Part shown: one piece after another, positions 30,728-38,557 of the stretch
Position numbering within the stretch: the stretch's first letter is position 1
Layout: every line of letters starts with the position of its first letter
Assembly: GCF_000685075.1 (NCBI RefSeq)
Contig: NZ_BAYD01000096.1
Coordinates: 1-40,103, forward strand
Length of the DNA: 40,103 nucleotides
Source: Paraburkholderia oxyphila NBRC 105797
GTDB lineage: Bacteria > Pseudomonadota > Gammaproteobacteria > Burkholderiales > Burkholderiaceae
Reading direction: 5' to 3'
Notes under the pieces: generated by a model
The model's database searches: none
Told to the model about the DNA's origin: nothing
Seen by the model: only the letters and a program-made list of their open reading frames with translations
Made by a program: the position numbers and the translations under genes

Positions 30728-32464
30728 TCAATGACTCCGCAGCATGAAGTCGCGCCCGATCATGCGCCATCCGAGCGCCGCAATCCCGACAGACACCACG
30801 AGAAGAATGACGCCGAGCGCCGCCAATAGCTCGAAATTGCCTTCCTCGGAGAGGTCGAATAGCATGACCGAAATCACCCTGGTATTGGGCCCGACAAGAA
30901 AGATGGCCACCGACAACTCGCGCGCGGCGGGAATGAAGACGAGAATCCACGTGCCTGCAAGGCTGCGCTTGAGCACCGGTGCAAGTACCTTGCGGATGGC
31001 TGTGAGGCGGTCGCCGCCAAGTATGCGAACCGCTTCTTCCATCTCCGGGTGGATGCTGAGCATGCCCGCGGCGCATGACGTATAGGCTATCGGCAGAAAG
31101 CGGGTAGTGAAAGCCAGAATCACGATCATCGCCGTGCCATACAGCGCCAGTGGAGGCGCCGCGTAGGCCGCGTAGAATCCAATCGCGAGTACGACGCCTG
31201 GGATGACGAACGGAGTCATGCACAGGTACGCCAAAGCACCGCTCCACCGAACCAGCTTGCGGCTTTCCATGTAGGCAATCATCAGCGCAAGCGCGATCGA
31301 AGCAAACGCGGTTGCGGCGGCATAGAGGAGTGTGTTGACGATTGCTTGTTGCGCCTGTGTCTGTTCGACCAGCAGGTAGCGAAAATTCCCCAGGGTGAGA
31401 TTGTCGAGGGAAAGGCCACGCGCCCATGCCTTCGTGAATGCCGCCTGCAACAGGGTGACGGCCGGCAGGATCACTGAGATTGCGCCGACCAGAACGGCAT
31501 GGGCAAGCAGCACCCAGCGCCAGCGCCCGAGCCGGATCGGTCGCCGCGCTCCGCCTTTGCCAGTGACTGCCACGAATCCTTTGCGGCGGATGAGCCGACG
31601 TTGCAGCCAGACCATCAGCAAGGTGATAAGCAACAACGGCATGCAATAGGCTGCGGCCTCTTCGACCCGCACGGGATAATCGAAGAACTGCCACAACTGT
31701 GTCGAGGCGACGTGGAAGCGCGCTGGAAGTGCGATCATGGCCGGCGCGCCGAACAAGGCAATAGCCTCGAGGAACGTGACGATGAGTCCGCCAAGGATGG
31801 CCGGCAGCACCAGCGGCAGGGTCACGCGAAACGCGGTGCGCCAGATTCCGGCGCCGAGAATGTTCGCGGCATCCTCCATCTCGGACGACAGCAGATCCAG
31901 CGCCGAGTTCGTGAACACGAATACGTACGGATACGAGGTGGCTGCCACCACGACAATGAGGCCAGGCATGGAGTAGATGTTGAAAACACCATGCCCGGCT
32001 CCAGTCAGTGTCATCCACGCCCGGTTCAACCATCCCGAATTGGGGCCGGCCAGCAGGATCCAGCTGATTGCACTGAGATAGGGCGGCGTGACAAAAGCGC
32101 CTAGTACCAGCAGCCGCACGAAGGACTTGGCCGGCATGTCGGTACGCGAATTCGCCCAGGCGATCGGCAAGCCGAACACGCACGACAACAGGGCGACGCC
32201 GATGCCGAGTTCCAGCGAATTCAACAGGGCGTGCAGGTTGCGCACGCTGCCATAGGCATCACGATAATTGGCCAATGTAAGCTGGCCGGTTTGCGGGTCC
32301 TGCAGGCTCGCACTCGCGAGCCGAAGCAACGGGCACGTGACGAGAAAGACGAGCACGGCGCCCACGGCAAGCCACAACACCATGCCAGGCTCGATGCGAC
32401 GCAACCGGTTTGCGGGCGCTGGCCCCGTCGGTCGATCAAGCTGCCTGTCGAACGGCTTGCTCAT
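30728..32464 (-). CDS. Fused two-domain ABC transporter permease (FbpB/PhnU-like)
   Basis: Inner-membrane permease of 578 residues with about twelve hydrophobic segments in two homologous halves. Each half has the binding-protein-dependent coupling loop (DAANILGAGIWRTAFRVTLP in the first and EAVRILGGDRLTAIRKVLAP in the second). The start at 32464 is preferred over 32479 because GGAGG lies 8 bases upstream. It sits between its binding protein (31 bases before) and its ATPase. Fused permeases of this kind import iron, thiamine or 2-aminoethylphosphonate; which applies here is unknown. Confidence 0.9.
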   Translation of the reverse strand: MSKPFDRQLDRPTGPAPANRLRRIEPGMVLWLAVGAVLVFLVTCPLLRLASASLQDPQTGQLTLANYRDAYGSVRNLHALLNSLELGIGVALLSCVFGLPIAWANSRTDMPAKSFVRLLVLGAFVTPPYLSAISWILLAGPNSGWLNRAWMTLTGAGHGVFNIYSMPGLIVVVAATSYPYVFVFTNSALDLLSSEMEDAANILGAGIWRTAFRVTLPLVLPAILGGLIVTFLEAIALFGAPAMIALPARFHVASTQLWQFFDYPVRVEEAAAYCMPLLLITLLMVWLQRRLIRRKGFVAVTGKGGARRPIRLGRWRWVLLAHAVLVGAISVILPAVTLLQAAFTKAWARGLSLDNLTLGNFRYLLVEQTQAQQAIVNTLLYAAATAFASIALALMIAYMESRKLVRWSGALAYLCMTPFVIPGVVLAIGFYAAYAAPPLALYGTAMIVILAFTTRFLPIAYTSCAAGMLSIHPEMEEAVRILGGDRLTAIRKVLAPVLKRSLAGTWILVFIPAARELSVAIFLVGPNTRVISVMLFDLSEEGNFELLAALGVILLVVSVGIAALGWRMIGRDFMLRSH

Positions 32465-32494
32465 CGTGATAGCCTCCATCCCTGGCAGCGCGAT

Positions 32495-33562
32495 TTACAC
32501 ACCGAACGTGTTGCGCCACTGCTCGATCACCTCGGGGATTCCTTTGACGATCTCGTCGCTGTCCGGACGTATCACCTTGAGCTCACTGGCCGATTTGACG
32601 CCCGGGGCGGCGGGCACTTCTGGACGAATCGACTCGAAGAAGTGTTCGACCCAGATTTTCGATGCTTCGACGCTTAACAGATACTCCATAAAGAGCCTTG
32701 CCGCATTCGGGTGTCTGGAATCCTTCAGGATTCCGGACGGCGCAAGGATGAGCACCGTGCCGTCGATGGGATAAATCATTGCGAGCGGATTGCCCTTTTG
32801 CCTGCTTTCCGCCGCAGTCGCCAACAGCGCGGTTCCGGCGATCAGACGTTCGCCAACGTTGATCATCGTGATGGCGTCATTGATCGACCGGCCGATCTGT
32901 GGGTTGTTTTTCGCCAGGCCGTCGAAGTACTGCCATCCGTAGAGCTTGCGCATCATCACCGCCCAGGTTCCCACGTAGCCGCTGAACCCCGGGTGGCCCA
33001 ATGCGATGCCGTCCTTCCATTTTGGTGCAGTAAGATCGGTCCAGTTTCTGGGCGCATCGGCCGACTTGAGGCGCGAAGGGTTGTGCACCATGCCTATCAA
33101 GCCCGCTGAGGTAACGAAGTAGTACCCCTCGGGATCATAGTGCTGGTAGAGCCCGAGCACCTTGCCGTCATTCTCGGGTGTGTATTGTGCGAGGGCCTTG
33201 TGCTCCTTCAGATAGACGTAGTGTCCAATATCGGTGGAACTGAGCACATCGACCTGCACGGCGCCCGCCTTGAGTTCTTCTGCCACGCGCTGGAAGGCCA
33301 CTTGCGCGGTGGTGCGAACGACGTTTGCGCGGATCCCTGGCCACGCCGATTCAAAGCCATGGGCAACCGCCTGCGCAGTTGTATCGTCCGAATGCGAGGT
33401 GTACCAGGTGAACTCGCCCTCCTTTTTTGCGGCGTCATAGAGAGCCCTCGTGTGCGGAGATGCTGTTACGACGTCAGCGAACGCAACGTCCCGGCAAACT
33501 GAAAGCGCAATTGCGGCCGCGCCACTTATGAGGAGTTCGCGACGGCGAATGCCCGTATTCAT
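32495..33562 (-). CDS. Fe(III)/AEP-type ABC transporter binding protein, Tat-exported
   Basis: Periplasmic receptor of 355 residues. A twin-arginine signal (RRRELLISGAAAIALSV) ends near AFADV. The mature part has YDAAKKEGEFTWYTSHSDDT, the usual start of FbpA/AfuA-type extracellular solute-binding proteins, and later VNVGERLIAG-like and NAARLFMEYLLSVEASKI segments. Two ATGs are possible; 33562 is preferred because AGGG lies 7-8 bases upstream. Tyr residues typical of Fe(III) ligands are not clearly conserved, so the ligand may be organic. It is the first gene of the operon, with a hairpin-bearing leader upstream. Confidence 0.88.
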   Translation of the reverse strand: MNTGIRRRELLISGAAAIALSVCRDVAFADVVTASPHTRALYDAAKKEGEFTWYTSHSDDTTAQAVAHGFESAWPGIRANVVRTTAQVAFQRVAEELKAGAVQVDVLSSTDIGHYVYLKEHKALAQYTPENDGKVLGLYQHYDPEGYYFVTSAGLIGMVHNPSRLKSADAPRNWTDLTAPKWKDGIALGHPGFSGYVGTWAVMMRKLYGWQYFDGLAKNNPQIGRSINDAITMINVGERLIAGTALLATAAESRQKGNPLAMIYPIDGTVLILAPSGILKDSRHPNAARLFMEYLLSVEASKIWVEHFFESIRPEVPAAPGVKSASELKVIRPDSDEIVKGIPEVIEQWRNTFGV

Positions 33563-33629
33563 CGTCATTCCCTTCTGAGGCAGCGGTGGTCGGTCGGCTG
33601 CAGTTCGCTCCGATCGAGGGATGCAACAA

Positions 33630-33660
33630 AACCGGCCGAGTGAACGTCACCCGGCCAGTT
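33630..33660 (-). promoter_or_regulatory. Terminator-like leader hairpin of the ABC-nitrile hydratase operon
   Basis: In minus-strand RNA a 14-bp stem (with two G-U pairs) closes on a 3-base loop (33644-33646) and is followed by UUUUGUUG. It lies about 70 bases before the binding-protein start. Upstream, CCGGC (33676-33672) could instead pair with GCCGG inside the 5' arm (33655-33651), a possible antiterminator. This pattern suggests attenuation or a ligand-sensing leader. No known riboswitch was recognised. Confidence 0.45.
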
Positions 33661-34087
33661 CAAAACGTGCAGCCGGCTTCCGCGCAACAGGCGACCCCCG
33701 TGCGTCGTCGAACCGAAGTGCAGGCAAATCGAGTATAGGTCAGCCCAGAATGAGGACAGTCAGGATTTGGACTAGCCGAATCGATTTTGGCGAACAGGTC
33801 TGGGACATGGGTCGTGTCAGGTCGACGCCTCGACATTGCTTTCACATCAGCTTATTTTCTTTTAACGATCGCGCCTGGCCGAAAAAGGGGAGGTGATTGG
33901 AGTCCTTAAAAAAGCCTTTGAACTTCGCTACGTCGTCAGACAATGAGGCTATTGAACTCACGGCCAGGAATCCGGAAAGCAGGAGCGAAGCCTTAATAGG
34001 CCAAAAAGGCGGTGCTCGCGTAATGGTGGATCGACGCGGATTTTGACAAAAATTATTTGAAAACTCGAGAGATTGGGTGCGCTACCG

Positions 34088-34102
34088 CACTTTGTCAAAG
34101 TG
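34088..34102. repeat. 15-bp perfect palindrome
   Basis: CACTTTG-T-CAAAGTG, downstream of the DUF4188 gene and not near any obvious start. It has the form of an operator, but no neighbouring promoter was found. Confidence 0.4.
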
Positions 34103-34245
34103 TTCGCGATGTCGCTCTGTTGCACCTTGTTCCGCGTGCAGGTGAAATTCGGCATGCGCAGCGCTGAAATACAGGTGAAGCGTCATGAAAGACCACGCCG
34201 CCATTTGCAGCCCAAAGCATTCTTGCCGAAGGCGAGGCCCCAGGT

Positions 34246-34698
34246 CTAACTCGCCGCCATCCGCCGTCGCGCGCTCATAAAAGAGCCGGTCGGCTGGCGC
34301 TCGGGCGCGAAGCGGTCGAAGCCCACAGGGCCGGGCATGTCGATATAGACCGCTTCCATTCCCTGGCGGCTATAGCTTTCGTGCCAGAAGCCCGCGCCGC
34401 CACTGTCGCGCAGGAAGTCGCGCCACCAGCGCGAATGTGGCTCGCTGCGGGTAAAAGCTTCCAGGCTTTCCAGGTCGCGCCAATACTGGCGGATGCCGAT
34501 ATGGTTGAGGGCGAAGAGGAACTGCTCGCTCGACAGCAATCCGGCTGGCGGGTCCAACTCGATCTGCCTCAGGCCTTTGCCGATGCCGAGCAGGGCGGCG
34601 ATCCCGCGCAAGCGGCGGACGCGAAAACCCAGAATGATGACCACGAGATTCGGATAAGCGCTGAGGTCGACGGATCGTCGGATAACGGAGGCTTGCAT
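34246..34698 (-). CDS. DUF4188 family protein
   Basis: Protein of 150 residues resembling DUF4188 (cyt-P450-free, putative small monooxygenase-like fold). Seen: NLVVIILGFRVRRLRGIAAL, SSEQFLFALNHIGIRQYWRD, then LESLEAFTRSEPHSRWWRDF and GFWHESYSRQGMEAVYIDMP; the HxxW/Y-type residues and the EAVY ending are characteristic of the family. AAGGAG lies 6-7 bases before ATG 34698. It is divergent from a TetR gene across 60 bases holding a large operator, so TetR probably represses it. Function is unknown; a role in small-molecule detoxification is often guessed for such pairs. Confidence 0.75.
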   Translation of the reverse strand: MQASVIRRSVDLSAYPNLVVIILGFRVRRLRGIAALLGIGKGLRQIELDPPAGLLSSEQFLFALNHIGIRQYWRDLESLEAFTRSEPHSRWWRDFLRDSGGAGFWHESYSRQGMEAVYIDMPGPVGFDRFAPERQPTGSFMSARRRMAAS

Positions 34699-34710
34699 GG
34701 CGGCTCCTTG

Positions 34711-34756
34711 CTGTTTACGCTGTAAGCGTAGACCCTTTTGATTACAGTGTAAACAG
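34711..34756. promoter_or_regulatory. Large inverted-repeat operator of the DUF4188/TetR pair
   Basis: CTGTTTACGCTGTAA (34711-34725) and TTACAGTGTAAACAG (34742-34756) are inverted copies with one mismatch across a 16-base spacer. The left arm also carries TACGC-TGTAA-GCGTA. The site fills the 60-base gap and ends 2 bases before the TetR ATG, so binding would block both promoters. Confidence 0.75.
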
Positions 34757-34758
34757 CG

Positions 34759-35322
34759 ATGAGTGATTCCATATTGTCCCTTCATGACCGGCTGGTCGAT
34801 TGCGCGCTGGCCTTGCTCGAACAGCATGAAAGCGATGTGAGTCTGCGTGCAGTTGCGCGGGCGGCGGGTGTTTCGGCGATGGCGCCCTATCGCCATTTCG
34901 AAGACAAGGCGGCGCTGATGGGCGCCGTCGCGCTCAAGGGCTTTGCCATGCTGGAGGCCGACGCCGCACGCGCCGATGCGGCGGACGATCCGGACGCAGC
35001 GCTGACCGCACAGGGCTTGGCCTATGTGGGTTTCGCTCGCGCGCATCCTGCGCTGTTCCGGCTGATGTTCGCCTCTGGGGCGGGCCTCGACCTGGCGCTT
35101 GAGGATTGCCAGGGCGCTTATGGGTTGATGGCGCGGCGGGTGGCAGAACTGGCGCCGGATCAGGCCGCGGCGGGGGCGCTCGCCTGTTGGGGGCTGGTGC
35201 ACGGGTTGGCGACGTTGGCGCTCGACGGACGCATTCCGGCCGATCCGGGCGGTGAGAGGGGGGCGATCGCCTTGGTGGCGCAAGCGCTGAGGGCGGCGCC
35301 TCCCGACCTCAGCCGCTCCTGA
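34759..35322 (+). CDS. TetR-family transcriptional regulator
   Basis: Repressor of 187 residues. The N-terminal helix-turn-helix is at about 27-48 (VSLRAVARAAGVSAMAPYRH, followed by FEDKAALMGAVA). The rest is a helical ligand domain with ARAHPALFRLMFASGAGLDL and a Trp/Gly-rich dimer region, as in the TetR_C_13-like group. The ATG is at 34759, immediately after the operator, with no classical ribosome site, so the transcript may be nearly leaderless. It is divergent from the DUF4188 gene. The inducer is unknown. Confidence 0.88.
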   Translation: MSDSILSLHDRLVDCALALLEQHESDVSLRAVARAAGVSAMAPYRHFEDKAALMGAVALKGFAMLEADAARADAADDPDAALTAQGLAYVGFARAHPALFRLMFASGAGLDLALEDCQGAYGLMARRVAELAPDQAAAGALACWGLVHGLATLALDGRIPADPGGERGAIALVAQALRAAPPDLSRS

Positions 35323-35503
35323 TGCGGCTTGCGTGGCCGATGCGATCCTGATTGTGCCCTGACGATTGGCGGCCTTGCTTTCCGTGTTGGTGGATACGCT
35401 GGATTGCGGCCGGCGCGCTCGCCGCGGCAATGGAGGTGGCCCGGCGCAATCGAGCACTTGCGTGATTTCCGCGATCGAAAATCTTGTGCGCGGCGCTAAC
35501 GAT

Positions 35504-35534
35504 CGACATAAAGACCCAAAAAGTCTTTATGTCG
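35504..35534. repeat. Perfect 12-7-12 inverted repeat
   Basis: CGACATAAAGAC and GTCTTTATGTCG are separated by CCAAAAA, in a 281-base gap between the converging TetR and LuxR genes. The stem is A/T-rich and no T-run follows, which argues against a standard terminator. The 12-7-12 geometry resembles site-specific recombination sites or a large operator. The rest of the gap has nothing recognised. Confidence 0.6.
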
Positions 35535-35603
35535 TTATGCGAAGTAAATGGAAGCGGGCAACGGGAGTCATTGCACCGTTTTCACCAGGTGCACAACCGG
35601 ACA

Positions 35604-38438
35604 CTAGTGACGGCCGATCAGACCGAGCGCCTGCGCGCGCGAGACGGCTTGAGCACGCTTGTCCACGGCCAGCTTGACGAAAATGTTCTTCAGGTGGGAC
35701 TTGACCGTTTCAGGCGTGACGCCCAGCGTGCGCGCGATTTCCTTGTTGGACTGCCCCTGCGCGATCAATTCGACGATCTTGCGTTCCCGCGCGCTCAGCG
35801 GTTCCCGTTCGCCTTCGCGCGGTAATGGGCTGTCCGGCTCGTAGATCGCGCGCCACCCATCGACGAGGCGCTCGAGCCACGCGGCAATTTCTCTGGTGCG
35901 CGGCGTGCCGCTAAAGCGTTCGCGTGCGAGCTTCAATAGCGGCCCGATTTCCGCGCCGTGATCGAGAATCGATTGATACAGGCCGGCGGGCGCGCAAAGC
36001 TGCGCCACTTGCTGGAATGCCTCGAGTGCGCGCTCGTGCTCGCCAGCGGCGAGCCACGTCATGGCGAGCACCGTGCGAAGCCGCGCCGCGAGCCAGGTGC
36101 CGTGCAGGCGTTCGCAGCGCGCGAGCGCCGCGTGCGACGCGTCCGCCGCCTCGGAGAGTTGCTGGCGCTTCAGCGCGAGAAGGGCAACCGCGAGATCGCG
36201 ATAGTTCTCGATCTCGGGCGAGACGGGGGACGCGGACGATTCGGCGGGGCGTGCGAGCTGGCGCAGTTCCGCCACGCACACCGCGGCTTCGGTGATGCGG
36301 TCTTCGGCGAGATAGAGGCGCGTGCGCTCAACCAGTGCGGCCGCGAGCAGGCGGGTCCAGCCGCGCGCCTGGCCGAGCGCTTGCGCCTGATCGAGCAACA
36401 GGTGGGCGCCGGCATAATTCTGGCGCGCCTGGGCGATGCGCACGAGGATGCGATAGGCAATCAGCACGCTGTCGAGCAGCACGGCGCGCTCGATGACCGG
36501 CATGAGCTCGACGAGCAGCGCTTCGGCCTCGTCCAGGCGGCCGTGCTCGTAGTGAATCTGCGCGACCATGGGCGCGCAGAGCGCAGCCGAGACCGAGTGC
36601 GGACCGGCGTGGCGCTCGGCGAGCTGCATCGCTTCTTCGAACCGGCGTGCCGCGATCGGAACATGCAGTTGCTGCAATTCCGCATGCCCGAGCAGGCAAA
36701 GCCGATAGACCGTTGACAAGACACTGCGCTGGTCTTCTTCGAGCGAGTCGGGAATCCACGGTGTCGCGTAGAGCGCTTCGAGATGGCCCATCTTCCAGTG
36801 GCAAAAGCGCACGACATTGGAAACCGCATTGCGGGTCCAGACGTCGGTCGACGGTCCATTCAGGAAACGCTGCGCGAGTTCGAGCGCGGGCCCGGGATTG
36901 TCCCGCAGTGCCGCGAGCGCGGAGCGTATGGCGAGACAGCTCCAGAGGATCGCTTCGGCATCGGGGCTTGCGTTGGCGTTGGTGACCGGGTTGGCGTCCG
37001 GGTTTGCATCCGGCTTGACGCTGATAGTGCGCGTTTGCGCATCGCGCTCGATCGAGTCGATCAGGTGCGCGGCCTCGTCAAAGCGCATGGAGAGCGCCGT
37101 GCCCCACGCGGTCGCGAGCGTGACGGTCACTTGCGCGCGCATCAGATCGGCCGGGAACTGGCGTTGCCAGCCAACCAGCGTCAGCAGATCGCCGCGCTTG
37201 AGCAGCGACTGCGCACAGCGCTCCATCAGGCGAATCGCCTCGCCGGTCGCGCCGGCGGCGATGGCGTGCCTGACCGCATCGGTCCATTGCTCCTCGCGCG
37301 CGTACCAATGCCAGGCGCGGTCGTGCAAGCCCGCGAGTTCGTCGCGATGCCGGTCCTGCAGGCGGCGCTGCAGGTATTCGGCCATCAGCCTGTGATAGCG
37401 GAACCAGCGTCCTTCCTGGTCCAGCGGCTCAAGCAGCAGTTGACGGGCCACGATGCTTTCGAGCATATCCTGGCTGCGCGCGACGCCCGTGAGCGCTTCG
37501 CACAACGGCGCGGACAGGCGCTCGAGGATGGCGGTGCGCAGCATGAACGCGTGCATCGCGGGCGGCAGGTGCACGAGGATGTCTTCAAGGTAGTCGGACA
37601 CCGGCTTCGACGCGCCCGTCGGCACACTGCCTGGCGAGCCCGTCATCCAGCCATGCGGGTGCTCCTCGCGGGCCAACGCCGAGGCCGAGAGGCGCAACGC
37701 GGCGGCCCAGCCTTCGGTCGTTGCGTGCAGCGATTTGAGCTCGCCCGAGCGCAGCTTGCCGGGGAACGCATGCTCGACAAAGCGGCGTGTTTCGTCGAAA
37801 TTGAACCGCAATGCCGACGCGTCGATTTCACAAAGCTCGTTGCCGGCACGCAGCTTCGCAAGCGGCAGCGGCGGGGCGACCCGCGTGCAGATCACGACAT
37901 GGACATTGGATGGCACGTTGAGGACGAAGCGCGACATCGCCTCGTGAATGGCGGGATCGCCGATCAGATGATAGTCGTCAATGAACAGATAAAGCTCGTC
38001 GTCGACTTCGGCCAGTTCGTTGATGAGCGCCGCGGCAAGCGAATTCGCGGGCACGAAGGTCGCCTCCGCGGTCAAGCCGATTGCGGAAGCGCCCACCATG
38101 CCGCAAGCGCGCTGCAAGGCGTGGGCAAGATGATGAAAGTAGCGCGCGGGTTCGTCGTCGTCCGCGTCGAGAGACAGCCAGGCGACGCGTGCGCCGTGCA
38201 TGCGCAACGCGTCGAGCCACGTCAGCGCGAGGGAGGTTTTGCCGAATCCCGCAGGAGCCCTAATGATGGCGAGGCGCTGCGTTTCCAGCCGCGCGTGATA
38301 CGCGTTGAAGCGGGGCCGCTCGATCAGGCCTGCGGGCAAGCGCGGCGGAACGACTTTCGTCGCCAGCAAAAGGGGCGGCCTCGTCACGGGCATCGCTTCG
38401 GGCATCGCTTGCGTCACGGTTGAACGTCTCCCGGGCAT
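35604..38438 (-). CDS. MalT-type LuxR-family ATP-dependent regulator (LAL)
   Basis: Large ATP-binding LuxR regulator of 944 residues. The STAND-type ATPase has Walker A APAGFGKTS (61-69) and Walker B ELYLFIDDYH (148-157). Helical repeats follow from about 350 to 860, and a LuxR helix-turn-helix closes the protein (about 880-944, LSARERKIVELIAQGQSNKE). Residues about 472-493 are a low-complexity Asn/Ala/Pro/Asp run (PDANPDANPVTNANASPDA) not expected in the family. Several ATGs are possible (38438, 38405, 38393), none with a strong ribosome site. It lies downstream of the aldehyde dehydrogenase gene on the same strand and probably controls it. Confidence 0.9.
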   Translation of the reverse strand: MPGRRSTVTQAMPEAMPVTRPPLLLATKVVPPRLPAGLIERPRFNAYHARLETQRLAIIRAPAGFGKTSLALTWLDALRMHGARVAWLSLDADDDEPARYFHHLAHALQRACGMVGASAIGLTAEATFVPANSLAAALINELAEVDDELYLFIDDYHLIGDPAIHEAMSRFVLNVPSNVHVVICTRVAPPLPLAKLRAGNELCEIDASALRFNFDETRRFVEHAFPGKLRSGELKSLHATTEGWAAALRLSASALAREEHPHGWMTGSPGSVPTGASKPVSDYLEDILVHLPPAMHAFMLRTAILERLSAPLCEALTGVARSQDMLESIVARQLLLEPLDQEGRWFRYHRLMAEYLQRRLQDRHRDELAGLHDRAWHWYAREEQWTDAVRHAIAAGATGEAIRLMERCAQSLLKRGDLLTLVGWQRQFPADLMRAQVTVTLATAWGTALSMRFDEAAHLIDSIERDAQTRTISVKPDANPDANPVTNANASPDAEAILWSCLAIRSALAALRDNPGPALELAQRFLNGPSTDVWTRNAVSNVVRFCHWKMGHLEALYATPWIPDSLEEDQRSVLSTVYRLCLLGHAELQQLHVPIAARRFEEAMQLAERHAGPHSVSAALCAPMVAQIHYEHGRLDEAEALLVELMPVIERAVLLDSVLIAYRILVRIAQARQNYAGAHLLLDQAQALGQARGWTRLLAAALVERTRLYLAEDRITEAAVCVAELRQLARPAESSASPVSPEIENYRDLAVALLALKRQQLSEAADASHAALARCERLHGTWLAARLRTVLAMTWLAAGEHERALEAFQQVAQLCAPAGLYQSILDHGAEIGPLLKLARERFSGTPRTREIAAWLERLVDGWRAIYEPDSPLPREGEREPLSARERKIVELIAQGQSNKEIARTLGVTPETVKSHLKNIFVKLAVDKRAQAVSRAQALGLIGRH

Positions 38439-38501
38439 CTTTCGGCATTGTTCTTGCCGTCGCGCCGGCCGCCCGAAACGGGGCGGGGCGCAACGGACTG
38501 G

Positions 38502-38523
38502 CGAGCCGCTACGCGGCGGCTCG
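38502..38523. terminator. Hairpin between aldehyde dehydrogenase and LuxR genes
   Basis: CGAGCCGC and GCGGCTCG form a perfect 8-bp stem with a 6-base loop, about 35 bases after the aldehyde dehydrogenase stop. No T-run follows, so termination is uncertain. Confidence 0.35.
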
Positions 38524-38557
38524 ATCCATCATACGCCTGGCGCACGTCGGGCACACG

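Larger units (their letters stand above)
33563..34245. other. 683-base gap: operon leader and no credible gene
   Basis: It holds the leader hairpin at 33630-33660, a TATACT box on the minus strand (plus strand 33732-33737) that could be the operon's -10 element, and a 15-bp palindrome at 34088-34102. Short open frames at 33621-33896 (+) and 33958-34155 (-) lack ribosome sites and familiar content. The stretch is lower in G+C than its surroundings, with several A-runs. Confidence 0.5.

Noticed and set aside
30645..32183. Minus-strand ORF of 512 residues
   Set aside because: It is a shadow frame of the fused permease; no recognisable domain and Arg/His-rich.
34114..34124. GCTCTGTTGCA resembling an IS6-family terminal repeat
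   Set aside because: Only about 11 bases match, and there is no transposase, second end or target duplication.
33958..34155. Minus-strand ORF of 65 residues
   Set aside because: No ribosome site, no familiar motif, and it crosses a palindrome in a non-coding-like stretch.
34699..35457. Minus-strand extension of the DUF4188 frame to 403 residues
   Set aside because: It is antisense to the TetR gene, composed of low-complexity Arg/Gln-rich sequence, and the start at 34698 has a good ribosome site.
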